Under the pieces are notes generated by a model. The model was not told the DNA's origin. It saw nothing but the letters and a program-made list of their open reading frames with translations, and searched no databases. From Blepharisma japonicum (lineage: Eukaryota; Ciliophora; Heterotrichea; Heterotrichida; Blepharismidae), in the NCBI GenBank assembly GCA_949751835.1, contig CATKHK010000052.1, positions 248,001-312,000 of the forward strand: DNA of 64,000 bases. The letters run 5' to 3'. How positions within the stretch are numbered: the first letter of the stretch is position 1; each line of letters opens with the position of its first letter. Shown piece by piece: positions 31,378 to 42,787 of this stretch. The position numbers and the translations under genes were made by a program.

Positions 31378-33624
31378 CTATGCTTTATAATGATATATAT
31401 TTGTATCTTCATTATCTCTTTCAATATAATCTCTTGATATCAAATTTTCAATCCTTGATTTTATATCTTTTATCTGTGGCTTAAACACTGACAGCATTCC
31501 AGCTACTTCTGCAACCAAATTCGAGTGCGCAATAGTTTTTCTGCTTTTCATAATTCTTACTACAGCTGCTTCAATTGCCAAGTTTCTGTCTTCTGAGACT
31601 TTTTCTCTTGAATAATTTTCTTCTTTGGAAGGAATCGGCAATTTCACCTTTTTTTGATTTGTTTTAAAATTGCCTCGGATTGAAAAAGAGTCAGTCTCGT
31701 TAATTTTTCTTTCTTCTCCTGTTTTTTCGAGGATTTTGTTTTTAGAGAAGACAAAAGTTTTCATAACACCTTTGCAGGTGTCGTCGTCAAAGTTCATGAT
31801 CTGCTTGATTTCGGAGTAGGTGTGGGTTGACTTGTCATTGAAGAGATAAAGAACGCAAGCTTGATAAGTGGAGCAGATGAAGTCGTATTGGCCTTGATCA
31901 AAATATCCTGTAAGAGTGACAATTCCTAAGCAATTCGTCCATGTTAAAACTCGATGCTGGGTATTAAGGGCATAATATCTATTAAAAACATGAATACAGT
32001 CAGACAAACTTGCAGGCAAAATCACATTATGATTCTTATAATAAGGCCAATGACTATTCGTCAAAACTTGGACTGAAAAATCAATAGGCAGACTAGATCC
32101 ACTTTCTTTAAACTTTTGGTCGAGATCTTGGGCAAGATGCAAATCCATTATCATCCCTTCAAACTTACATGTATAGCTTGCCCCACAACACATTTTCATT
32201 TTCGAAATAAAACTTTTTTCAGCGTCTTCGCTTGCACTTGTATCATTAAGAAGTCTTTTTGATAGCTGATTTTTATAAATTTCTGCAAAAACATCTTTAT
32301 CAGCTAAATGCTCAAAAAGTTCGAGAAGCTTTTTAAGTTCTTCTTCGATAACTTCATCTCTAAGTCTTTCGCTTGATTTTTTAAGAAGTCTATCAGCATA
32401 ACAAGCCAAAATTTCAGAAAATCCATGTTTTCCAATTTTTTGGTTTACAAGTTCTTCAAAAGCAGAATTTAAGGCACGCTGGAAGATGGAATTGTTTTGG
32501 AAACATTCAGAAATTAAACTTTTAAATTTTTCTTGGGCATTCATAAAAGCATTTACAAATTCTGGGTCTTCTGGTGACTCTTTTTTGTCAATAGCAATTT
32601 TTGCTAATTTTTGTTTAATAATTCCTTGCCCTTGCTCTTTAATATACTTAGTTACTGCTTGTGCAATAGGCTGTAGCCCATTAGTTAATTCAGAAGTCAG
32701 TCTATACAGCCTATGCATATCATCAGTTTTATGATGATTTAGCAAATAAGCAATTCCAGTCTCTTTCTCCAAAATCGTAGTCTCATGAATATTGATCATA
32801 ACATCTAAAAATACAGACCTTATTTTTTGCCCTGAACTAGGGTGTAAGCAGTGATCAGCTCTTGACATTTCTTCAATTAAGCATCGCTCAACCTTTAATA
32901 AATAATCTGGACAACTGTCCTCTGTTATCCAAATTCTACTTTTTCCTTCATAAAAGTTCCTTGTCGACTCCAGCACAGAACTTTCCAGAAAATTATAAAA
33001 ATCAGCAGGATCATTTGGTTTATGTATAGTCCCCACCCTCATAAAAATATCCGTGACGTTTTTTAGCAAGTCTCTATCAATATGTTCACCATTTCTATCC
33101 AGCTCTAAAGCATGAATAAAAGCACTGATGATTTTGCTTTTACATTGGGTGACTATTTCGCCATAGAAGATGCTAAGCCCGCGGATTGTCAAGTTTGGCA
33201 ATGAATTTTGGTTGACGTGATGTCTGTCCAGGTATTGGAAAAAGTTTTTCATCCACTTCATCATAATCTGTTGGTTCTTTCAACAAACTTGCATTTCAGT
33301 CAAGAGTCCGATATCAGATTTATTGACAATTCTTGGCCGAATGTGGTTTTGGATGTAGTCTTTTATAGAGCATGAATAGCGGTCATAGAGCTGACTGGAA
33401 TAGTTTTTTGGAGGCCTTTGTGTACACATGTTGTATACAATTGTGTAGAGCTCTGAGTATTGCCTTTTGGAAAAGTTGCTTAGATTTGAGGTTTCTAGGT
33501 AGTCAATTATGCGGTCGATCCCTTCTTCTTGGATTCTCTGCCAACCATCTTCTAACTCTATAGTTTTTGCGGCTGATTGCATCATATCAGTATAAATATG
33601 GATTTCGTTTGAATCAATTGTCAT
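31378..33624 (-). CDS. Cullin (CUL1-like) ubiquitin-ligase scaffold
   Basis: Protein of 748 aa with one TGA (Trp) near residue 116. The N-terminus has the CUL1-type IVYNMCTQRPPKNYSSQLYD, which contacts Skp1-type adaptors. The cullin-homology domain follows (YADRLLKKS, LADKDVFAEIYKNQLSKRLL, SFISKMKMCCGASYT, DFSVQVLTNSHWP). The C-terminal winged helix AAVVRIMKSRKTIAHSNLV contains the conserved Lys that is neddylated (the K in RIMKSRK context), and the chain ends RDYIERDNEDTNIYHYKA. It scaffolds RBX1-dependent E3 complexes. Stop is TAG. Confidence 0.93.
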
Positions 33625-34142
33625 TCAGAAAAAATAGTAGGATTTTAAATAGAAATTTTTAAGCTTAATTTATTTATTTATAGAAAATAATTAATATTAA
33701 AGGGAAATATTAGTAAACCGGCTATAAAATTTGATAATTTATTATGAAACAATTTATTTACTCTCCATTCTGTGTAAGCGAGCTAATTATTGGATTCTAG
33801 CATTGAAAACAACACTCTTACTTAGTAAAATAGGTTTTTATATAATTTATTTTGAAAACACTGATTTAATATTTAGTTAATGATCATTATTATAATTAGC
33901 CTTAAGTTAATTCAATCAAATTTAGAGATATATATATTGTTAGCGAATTAGAATATATAAAATACAAAAATTTTGATAATTTATTAAAATTTTGCTTAGG
34001 GAATTTAGTCTAAGAATTATTTTATGTATGCATCTATACTTTGATAAATTATTAATAATTGCATTTAATTTAGCACCTTTATAACCCTGCTGCTTAAGAG
34101 ACCAGCATTATCAATCTAACCTTTAAATTGGAACAAAATATC
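33625..34142. other. AT-rich spacer
   Basis: About 520 bp of very AT-rich DNA upstream of the cullin gene, presumably including its promoter. No ORF or RNA is supported. Confidence 0.4.
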
Positions 34143-34337
34143 TTAAAATATCAGAACTATATACGAATAATTACCGAGATCTCATAAAGAAAATTATAAA
34201 AAGCAAATTATGAATTAATTTAAATGGTAATATAAAAGTTATAAGAAATATTTAAATAATAAAATAATATCATTGAGCTTATAAAAACTTGTTTTATTTT
34301 TATTAGTGAAATTGACCACTTAAGGATTCTCTCTTCT
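34143..34337. repeat. Direct repeat copy A (195 bp)
   Basis: Matches 36596-36790 over 195 bp with roughly 90 % identity by eye, in the same orientation. It contains the stop codon and last five codons of the short zinc-finger gene plus about 175 bp of its downstream flank. Shared landmarks are TCAGAACTATATACGAATAA and CATTGAGCTTATAAAAACTT. Confidence 0.92.
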
Positions 34338-34529
34338 AAGAGCAGCTTGTTTTGTCTCTTCACTAGGCCCTTCAAAAATAGGGTCAAATGAATGATACAT
34401 GCCAGCAAAATTATTTTTAATATGCCTTCCGATATGCCGCTCACAGAATAAAGATACAGGAGAGGTGCATTTGCATGCATATTCAACTTCATTTTTGCAG
34501 CCTGGCTCGAAGCACTTCTTTTGATCCAT
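34320..34529 (-). CDS. Short zinc-finger protein, internally deleted paralogue of the WWE gene
   Basis: Protein of 69 aa starting MDQKKCFEPGCKNE (ATG at 34529; an in-frame ATG at 34583 is possible but gives a hydrophobic leader not seen in the paralogue). It keeps the N-terminal C-x4-C...C-x-C...FCERHIGRH finger and continues to EETKQAAL. It then jumps straight to RRENP and stops, whereas the 419-aa gene at 36773-38032 ends RRGNP. The middle (coiled coil and both WWE domains) is missing. It may still be expressed as a solitary zinc finger, or be a dying copy. Confidence 0.6.
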   Translation of the reverse strand: MDQKKCFEPGCKNEVEYACKCTSPVSLFCERHIGRHIKNNFAGMYHSFDPIFEGPSEETKQAALRRENP

Positions 34530-36595
34530 TCTACAATTTATTATTATTATTAAAATAGCTAATTTATATGAAAAAATATCCATTAATTTCGTTTTTTAGA
34601 CAGAAATATTCAATAAATAATTTGCATTCTGATGAATAACTGATTAGGGTTTGAACTTGCATTCGCATAAAATGAGTACTCCAAGGATTAATAATGGCAA
34701 GTATCCCTTTGGAAAATTTTAGGCTATCAAAATTCTTATATTGGCTACATGATGATTTGCTTTATAGATTTTCATAGTAAAAAATCTGCATCAAATATTC
34801 TTTCCTTAACTTGACATAGCCATATATCTGCTCAAATAATTTATTTACTGCCATCTTCATATTTACGATTTATCATAAACCCTGCTTGTTTAGCATCCGC
34901 TTAAAAGTATAGGCTTGGCCGCATTCAGCTATTTAGACCACTTAAGATATTTGTAAATTTGATTCAGCAAATAAATGACCACTCTGGGTTAATCCCAATA
35001 ATAGAAATTTAGGCCTTTAAAACTCTCCTTTGAACACAGTAAGTTTATATGGGTCCGTCTGACACCTAGAGGCATCAGTCTTTCCGCCACCTGAAAATTA
35101 ATTCTCCAAGATTATTACTCTTATCCTGTACATCAGATCTCTATAATCTTGGTTCTCTCAACATGATTGCGACAATTTTGTCAAGGTGCTCCAAGAAGAT
35201 TTAGGTGAATAGGCTTACAATTGCGGCTGCTTTAAATTGGAAATTGCTCTCACACTGCAAACTCTATCTATTAAGTCTGGATGATATAAATAGAGTTTGA
35301 GGGTTATAGAACAGTTATAAGTGGATTTCTACGATTATCAGATAGAGGTTCTTTCAGATTTTTCATCTCATTAGGTGATGAATGGTGTTAAAATCGATTT
35401 TTCAACTGTTTGCGAGCTTAATTTTCATTTCATCCTCTTCTAATAAGAGGCAATTTAAGGAAGTCCAAAGTCTTGAAAATAATAAAATGCAACTTATAGA
35501 GCAGATAAATATATTCCACAATACAAAACTTTGTGATGAGACTGAGTTTTATCCTTTAAATTAAAAATTTAAAGTACTTGAAAAAGAAAACATCCAAATA
35601 GCTTAAGAAAATGGAATCTGAAGGATAATTTAAAAGAATTAAAAACTAATGTTGAGCAGGTTAAAGAGAAAAATAATAGACTCTTAACTGAAAATCAATC
35701 TATAAAAAAATTTAAAGATCAAACTAGTGAACTTGAAGCAAAAGCAATAGAAAATGAGAGATTAAGAAAAGAATTTAGTGATTAAACAATAAACTAGCAG
35801 AAGAATCATCTGAAAGTCAAAACCTTGCAATTCAATTTTAAAACATTTAAAATGATACAAAGCACGCATAACTAATTCAGAGGATTTGACTAAAAATATG
35901 AATCATTGCAATCTCAGTTCAGAAAAAAACTTTTTTTAAAAGAGATTATTGATGATGTAAGCAATGAATTGTTAGCAGAACGTGGAAAATCAAAAACAGT
36001 AAAAAATAAAATAGAAATTATAAAAAAAATTATTGAATTTTAAAGAGATTGAATAAGGTCACACTATAAATGGCAGTATAGATAATTTTACCTAGGCTAT
36101 TCATAAAATCTTAAAAGAATCATAGGTCAGGATAATGATATTGAGAAAGATGATATAAAAAAAAGGATAAAAAATGAGAACACTTTCTGTCTAGGAGTCA
36201 TGAACTACTTGATTCATATGAGAATTGATGAGATTGCTCTCAAAACATGAGATTTTATCAAATTCAAAAATTTCTAAAATATTAACTAGCCAAAATGTCA
36301 GGGTTTAAAGGCACACTCACTAAAGAAGAGGGAGGCGAAAAGAGCTTAAACGATTTAGCATTTCATTATTTGCAGAAGTGCCCTTATAATTGTGATAAAT
36401 TCAACATATTACTTTATTAAGTACCAGATTTTTGACGTGAAAACTAAAGAATCACTATTGTCACTAAAAAAGGGACGATCAAACACGATTGTCCTTGCCC
36501 TATTTGTTTGCAGAAAAGAACAGTATTTAAAACACCTCAATAATTTCCAAAAATTGGCAAGTACAAATTTTATTTTTAATTTAATTAATGATCTA
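34530..36595. pseudogene. Gene-poor interval with decayed coding fragments between direct repeats
   Basis: No intact gene in about 2 kb. Fragments include a coiled-coil-like run at about 35380-35800 on the plus strand (KSIFQLFASLIF start, later QVKEKNNRLLTENQS-like), broken by TAA codons. A stretch from 36294 (MSGFKGTLTKEEGGEKS) contains CPYNC, and near 36485 another frame reads KHDCPCPICLQKRTVFK, both looking like zinc-finger debris. Composition is intermediate between genes and spacers. Interpretation: several decayed host genes. No terminal inverted repeats or transposase-like sequence seen. Confidence 0.5.
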
Positions 36596-36790
36596 TTAAA
36601 ATATCAGAACTATATACGAATAATTACCGAGATCTCATAAAGAAAATTATAAAAAGCAATTATGAATTGAAGCTGAATGATAATATAAAAGTTATAAGAA
36701 ATATTTAAATAATAAAACAATATCATTGAGCTTATAAAAACTTGTTTTATTATTAGAAGTGAAATTGACCACTTAAGGATTCCCTCTTCT
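36596..36790. repeat. Direct repeat copy B (195 bp)
   Basis: Partner of 34143-34337, same orientation, about 2.45 kb away. It covers the last codons of the full-length zinc-finger/WWE gene and its 3' flank, so this is likely the parental copy. Confidence 0.92.
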
Positions 36791-38032
36791 TATTCTCCTC
36801 ACGGAATTCGTTTTTTCATTTTTTTGGATCATTTTTTTCGGGTCAACCAAATATGCTCTTAAATCTTTCCCTTGAATCAAAGCTTTGCTGTTTTGTCTGT
36901 ATGCTGTTTCAATTTGTCTTGAAGCTTCAATTGTGTACTCTTTGTAAGCTCCATCATCATCTTCCCAATATCAAATGATATCAGTTTTACCATTACTATT
37001 GGTGCTTTCTTCGAAGATACCATTTTTACCCTTATTTTCTTCTATTCTTCTGACAGTTTTGGATATATTTGAGTTTGATATAACTTGGACGTGCGGGTTC
37101 CCGAAAATGATTTTATAAGGGACACCTCTAATTAAAATCTCTAACGAAGTCTCACTTCGATTGTAAGCATGCTCAATTACTTCACTTAAATTACTAGAAT
37201 AAGGTTCAAATGTGCCATCATCTCTTAGCCATTCTCAATGCACATTGGTAGTTATTTCTTGGCTGATAATTTTTCTCAGTTCTTCAGCTGCTTCTTGCCT
37301 AACTGATAAAGAAGCTCCATTTAAGACAAACGCTTCACCGTTATATCGAATAGATATTAGATTATATTTTCTTTGAATTTCTGTTTTGATGTATTTTTGG
37401 TTAATTTTACTTGCAATAGCAGGTGGGCATGGAATGATTTCAAATTCTGGTTCAACGATTATGGAATATGACATTTCTAGTATTTCTAGGTTAAGAGTAG
37501 AGTTTACGGACTCCACCTGAGGTAAGTCTGAAATAGGACTATTTACAATTTTACTAATTTTATTGCTCAGTCCATAGAAAAACTCAGTATTTTTTATAAA
37601 AATAGTTTTAACTTTCTCAGCAGCTTCATTAGGCTCCAAAGCCAATAATTTCAAAACTGGATCATCATCAAGATTTGGTATCATTTGCTCTTTGCAAACC
37701 TTTTCGAAACAACTATTAATTTCTGCGATATTAGAGTCTATTTCTTTCAAAATTTTTTTGAATGAGTTTTCATAATCAGCAAGGATTTGGTTAAAGGAGA
37801 CTATGATTTCAGTTTTTATTGTATCAAGTTTAGATATTTCTTCTGTAAGAATTTGAAGAATTGCTTCTTTTACGCCTTCAGTAGGCTTGGAATATACTGA
37901 GCTGAAAGGATGAGTCTTATTACTTGACTTGATATGCTTTGAAGAGTGTTTTTCGCAATAATAAGTTTCAGGAGGAGTATAATTACATGAATAACTGACT
38001 TTACGCTTACAGCCAAGTTTAGAGCATTGCAT
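36773..38032 (-). CDS. Zinc-finger protein with coiled coil and two WWE domains
   Basis: Protein of 419 aa with two or more TGA Trp codons. The N-terminal finger is CSKLGC...C...YCEKHSSKH. Residues 55-130 are helical or coiled coil and include EISKLDTIKTEIIVSFNQIL. Two WWE domains follow: one begins HWEWLRDDGTFEPYSSNLSE (about residue 266), the second reads IIWYWEDDDGAYKEYTIEAS (about 340-405), and each ends with a TVRRI or SVRRI strand. WWE domains bind (iso-)ADP-ribose in poly(ADP-ribose) chains and are common in ubiquitin ligases and PARPs. No catalytic domain is present, so it may be an adaptor (inference). Confidence 0.82.
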
Positions 38033-38168
38033 GATTTTATAATTATATAATATTTTCCATGTGCTAATATTTAATTATATAATTTTATTTATAATTCACA
38101 ATAATCTTTAGAGAAATGCTTGAAATTATTAAAGTTTAATTAAAGAAGACCCCCCTTGCTATAAAAAT

Positions 38169-39980
38169 ATGTCAATACCTCAAGATTTAAACGAATACGA
38201 AATTGACAATTATGATCATACAACCTGCCCTTTCGAGCCTAATCATCGTCTGCAAACCCCTGAATCTTTTAAATACCACATCACAAGGTGCAAAAATAAA
38301 GACTTCAATTACATCAAGCCTAGAATAAAAGTCTGCAAACACAACATAAGTCATATTTTTATCGATGAAGCCAAGCTAAAGTACCATGAGCCAAGATGCA
38401 CTTCACACTACTCAAGAAGTGCTTACAAATTGGCAGCTAATGGCCAGCAAACTTCAGCATTGTGAACTTATCGTGTATGCCCTTATAACCCAAACCACCA
38501 GATTAGAGATGATGAAAAAACAGCCTGGGAAAGACACTTGCAATGCTGCCCTAATAGAGATTCTCGATATGAAGCGCCACCAGTACCAGCTCTTGACCAG
38601 ACACTTAGTGGCAAGCTTAACTATGCACATGGCTTAGTAAGCACAGAGGAGCAGTTTATCCCACCTCCATGTACTAAAATAAGGAAAATTGAGCCTTTTG
38701 ATAACTCCCGCCACTTAATTGTAGTCCATTTTATATTTAAGCAATTTTCGGTATGGAAAATCAACACAAACCCTAATCAGTGCTTTAATGAAATGGATTT
38801 GTGAATAGACAGGACTGCATCTGCAGACCACAGGGAGTGGCCTGGACTACGTGAAATTGAGCAGCAGAGAAACCATGGGGAATATTTAGTAGCCACATTG
38901 TACCCAAATGATAGTGAAAATTCATCGAAAACGATATACAGATCTTTTATACAGATGCTTATTGGACATGTAGATGGGAAGCCGCCATGCAAGCTGGCAG
39001 TTTCTACCCAATCGTCATCTGAGCAGAATTTAATTTATTTAATAGTTCATAGAACAGAAGACACAGGATTTGGCTCGGCCATCACAGACTCAGAGCTTGG
39101 CCTTTTTGCGGTGCCTCATTCACTTTTATATGGTAAACATGACACATTGCAAGCTTATCAAAACAAAATAAAAACACATGAAGAGAAAATTTCTTACCTT
39201 GAAAATCAGAATAGGCTTTTACAAGAAGAATGCGAAAAATTGGCTCAGGAAAGAAACGAATTTAAAATAAAATGTGATGGCTTGGTCTATGAGTTTGAAA
39301 ATACAGTAAAACTAGAATTCCAGCAAAAATTACAAGATAAAGATCTAGAAATTCAAGACTTGAGAAATAAAACAGAAACCTTAATAAGAAACCTAAAAAC
39401 TGGCTATGATAAGGAGCTCCAAAAGCTAGCAGAAGAAATTGATAGGGAAAGACGAGAAAAAGAAGCCAATCGTATGAACTTTGAAGCTGATTTACAGAAC
39501 TTAAAAACCCAAACTAAAAAGCAAAAAGAAACAATCCTGGAGCAGTCTGATAAATCACGAAAAGAAATCGACGAAAGAGGCACAAAAATAATATTTTTGC
39601 AAAGGCAACTAGAAGAAAAAAATGTTATAGAAAAGCAGCTGGCTGATACTATTGATAGGTTGAATGACCAGCTGTATGAGCAAAAGAAAGGTTTCGAAGA
39701 AAATAAAACCCCAGATATGAAAAAATATATTGAAATGCAAAGGGTGCAAGAAAGAGAAATCATTGTCAGGGAATATCAAGACCGAGAGCTTTGTGTTATT
39801 TGTATGAATGAAAAGAAAAACACTGTCTTCGTCCCATGTGGGCATTTAATGTACTGCAATGTGTGTCTAAATGAGCTAGGGCTGTCACTAGATAAAAAGA
39901 TCCCTACAAATCATCCACATGGAAAATGCTCGTTATGTGAGACGAAGCTTAAGATGGTTCATAGAGCATATCCTTATTAA
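38169..39980 (+). CDS. Three CHHC zinc fingers, coiled coil and C-terminal RING
   Basis: Protein of 603 aa in one frame with TGA as Trp. Residues 20-140 carry three CHHC fingers: CPFEPNHRLQ...H-x3-C, CKHNISHIFI...HEPRC and CPYNPNHQIR...HLQCC. This is the U11-48K/gametocyte-specific-factor type, which binds RNA or tRNA in known cases. A globular middle (about 190-320) follows, then a coiled coil (about 325-530). A C-terminal RING reads CVICMNEKKNTVFVPCGH, then CNVC and CSLC, of the IAP/MGRN type. The domain mix suggests an E3 ligase recruited by an RNA-binding module; this is inference. Confidence 0.85.
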
Positions 39981-40127
39981 AATAAGAAATTCTATGTTTT
40001 AATATAATTAATATACTTTAATTATCAAAATTTTTGTTTGTTTGTAAAGGGAAACTTATTTTTCTTAAAATTTTTATATGTCGTTCTATATAAAAACCAA
40101 CAATTATTAAGAGAATAATTATTTTTA

Positions 40128-41084
40128 ATGGAAAATAGTATCAAAAGCATGAGCGGAAACGAAATTGATATCAATAGCTTGATAAAAAATATACTTTCAG
40201 CAAAAGAAATTAAGCATAAAGAGCAGCCAAGGCAAGAATTAACGTTTCCATATATAGAATTATACGGAGGAAACAAAGAGAAAAGTTCCCCGAAGCATGT
40301 AAAACTAGCTCCAATAGAAGGTAATTTAGGAGAAATTTTGAAAAGGGTGAGGTGCAGAATGAATGAAAGAGAAAACAATTACAACTATTTAAAATCTTTG
40401 AAATTTTTAAATCAAAATGACTCAGCGGAGAAAATGATAGAAAAGCTATCAAACATAGATGAAGAAAAAATAATTATTGAAAAGTCCCAAAGAAAGGCAA
40501 AGAAGAAAACGCCTAGTATTTCTCCTGTAAGCAGCAAAAAATTAATTGAAAATACTTTTGATGGGACTTTAACCCGGCCAAGGAAAATTGTAATTACTGA
40601 TATTGTGGATATGACGAAATTTAAACCTCAGACAAAAAAGCATATAAATTTAGACTCAACCCCATCTCCCCATTCGAATAAACAAATCAGGTATTTTCTC
40701 AGCCCAAACAATAGAAAATCATCATTCATTGCTAATACAGATTTTCTTAGCCCAAGTAATAAGAAATCTTCATTTGCTGTCAATACAGATTTTCTTAGCT
40801 CAAACAGTAGAAAATCATCATTTATTTCCAATACTGATTTTGATAATGGGAATAAGCGAGTTTTTAAGAAGAGATTGATTTCGTTTTCTCCAAAAAGAAA
40901 CTCCAAATTTAGCATTGACAAGACACCTGAAGACTCTTACTCCGGGCCCACAAAAGTAGAATTAGCTGAACTTGTTGTGACAGGCCGATGGAAATCTCCA
41001 ATAGTAAAAGCAAAAGGATTGCATTATTCTCCAAGTTCTCGGGAAAATTTAAAACATTTTGAAAATAGCCGATTGTCAACCTAA
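40128..41084 (+). CDS. Unrecognised basic protein with three 16-residue repeats
   Basis: Protein of 318 aa, Lys/Ser/Asn-rich, no domain known. Residues 190-237 are three tandem 16-mers: FLSPNNRKSSFIANTD, FLSPSNKKSSFAVNTD and FLSSNSRKSSFISNTD. Each holds an (R/K)KSSF site suited to basophilic kinases, and the first two a LSP site. Later KRLISFSPKRNSKFS adds more such sites. Probably a phosphoregulated scaffold (inference). Confidence 0.65.
   Translation: MENSIKSMSGNEIDINSLIKNILSAKEIKHKEQPRQELTFPYIELYGGNKEKSSPKHVKLAPIEGNLGEILKRVRCRMNERENNYNYLKSLKFLNQNDSAEKMIEKLSNIDEEKIIIEKSQRKAKKKTPSISPVSSKKLIENTFDGTLTRPRKIVITDIVDMTKFKPQTKKHINLDSTPSPHSNKQIRYFLSPNNRKSSFIANTDFLSPSNKKSSFAVNTDFLSSNSRKSSFISNTDFDNGNKRVFKKRLISFSPKRNSKFSIDKTPEDSYSGPTKVELAELVVTGRWKSPIVKAKGLHYSPSSRENLKHFENSRLST
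40695..40838 (+). repeat. Three 48-bp coding tandem repeats
   Basis: Three in-frame 48-bp units inside the gene at 40128-41084 encode the 16-residue RKSSF repeats. The units are similar but not identical at DNA level, so the array is not very recent. Confidence 0.9.
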
Positions 41085-41394
41085 TATTTTTTATAATTTA
41101 TATTATTTATTAATATGTAATTTCTCCAGTAAGAATAATGCATAATATTAATATATTATAGGAGAAGAAGCTTAAAATATATTTGCATTTGTGTTAAGAT
41201 ATTTTTTAGTTTATAGACGATCTTTTTCGTTTCGATATTTCAAAAATCTTTAAATTTTTAAACGGAATATAAAATGTGTAATCGACAATATAATTTTCGA
41301 TATTTATCAGCATAATAATTAGATTATTTCTTATAAATGCTTTCAGTTAATAATACTTAATAATCATAGATAAATATAATATATCTATTTTAAA
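41085..41394. other. AT-rich spacer
   Basis: About 310 bp between two plus-strand genes; nothing but AT-rich sequence seen. Confidence 0.4.
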
Positions 41395-42678
41395 ATGACA
41401 GCGAATATTCACTTTTACAAACTTTTAGAAGAAGTTAATGAAAATATCCAGGTTAAATTGCCAGAGACCATCATAATTGGCTTTGGATTTGAAGAACCCA
41501 CTTTTATGCGTAACTTTGAAAACGATCAATTGAGTTTTGAAGTGGTTTCAAAGGAGGATATCTTAGATATAATTTCCAGATGATCGGCTAATGATTCATT
41601 ACCGATAGCGATTGTAAAAACAGATGCAAAAAAGCACTGATGTGAAACCACAGAGGAAATCACCAAATTTTTAAATGAAGAATGTGTAATCCAACAGGTA
41701 ATAAAACATCATTCATCATTCCCAAACATTCGCATAACTTGAGACTTTCAAAAAGGTTACACTATGGCGACAGATAACTCTACTTCAGTTCCAAAAATAA
41801 GCCGAAGTGAGCCAAGCCTATCCACAAATTTCACAGAAATAAATAAAGATTTTACCTCAAAAAACAGAGAATTTTTATGCCCAACAAAACTTCGGAGGGT
41901 CGCAGATGCAGTGAAAAATATTTTAAACAGAAGATTAAAGCATATATCATGCAGAATTGAGCACTTAGAAATAGACTTTTTAAAATCAGCTTCAAACGAG
42001 CATTTTTTATTAGGAATACACCAATATACCTACTCAGCTTGCAAGTCTCTTCAAAGATTTGCAAATACGAGAAATGCCAGTTTCTATAAACCTCCTCTTT
42101 CTCCTACATTTAAAACAGCTCTTTCTCCAACACCAGAACCTACTGGAAAAATTCTGACTAAAAAAAATGACATTTCTAAAGCGATTTCTTATAGTGGAAC
42201 CCCACACGTAGAAAGTGTAGATGATGATATACAAGAATTAGTCTCGCCTAAAGGAAACTATAGACTTATGAGATATGGGTATTGGAAAAATAAATCCCAG
42301 TCAGGCGAAAAAATGCTGCCTAATGAAATTCAGTATGCAAAAAATATTGCTAAACATTCTACAAGGATTCTAATTGAAACAAGTAAAAATTTAACTGAAG
42401 TTAAAGGGATGATAAAGAAACTTAGAGGAAGCATAGACAATAGCTCAAAGCATGTCCTTTTTCATGAAAAATTGAAGCTAGAGATCACTGATCATATATT
42501 AAGAGAGCGAGACAGAGCAAGAACTCGACTTGAAGAGGAAATCTGGAAAAAGAAAAGTCATAAAAATTTTCCATTGATAATTGCGAATACAGCAACAAAT
42601 AATATTAATTATTACGCAGAATTAATTGACAAGCATACCATGAAAAATACCCAAAGAAATTCTTTGAAGAAATTGTAA
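41395..42678 (+). CDS. Unrecognised protein, single frame with TGA as Trp
   Basis: Protein of 427 aa; TGA codons at 41581, 41639 and 41740 join the first third to the rest. The N-terminal 120 residues look globular (mixed alpha/beta, IIIGFGFEEPTF, LPIAIVKTDAKKHW). The remainder is basic with a Pro/Ser/Thr segment (PPLSPTFKTALSPTPEP, about residues 225-241) holding SP/TP sites, and ends in helices (ERDRARTRLEEEIWKKK). No family recognised. Confidence 0.7.
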
Positions 42679-42787
42679 GGATTATGCTTAATTAATTATA
42701 TTATAAAATTATAAAAATATTATCTTAATTTTTGGCTTTTTCATCCCAATTCAATTTAAAATAATAAATAAATATTGAATTAACCTG

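Noticed and set aside
34220-34492. 90-codon minus-strand frame overlapping the short zinc-finger gene
   Set aside because: Same-strand shadow in another frame; the zinc-finger frame keeps Cys/His motifs shared with the paralogue.
36392-36640. 82-codon plus-strand frame in the decayed interval
   Set aside because: It spans the repeat boundary, and another frame over the same bases carries the better zinc-finger-like sequence; both look like debris.
34143-36790. Mobile element or eliminated sequence bounded by the direct repeat
   Set aside because: The repeats include host-gene 3' ends, there are no terminal inverted repeats, and I see no transposase-like or polymerase-like sequence; a host-gene duplication explains it better.
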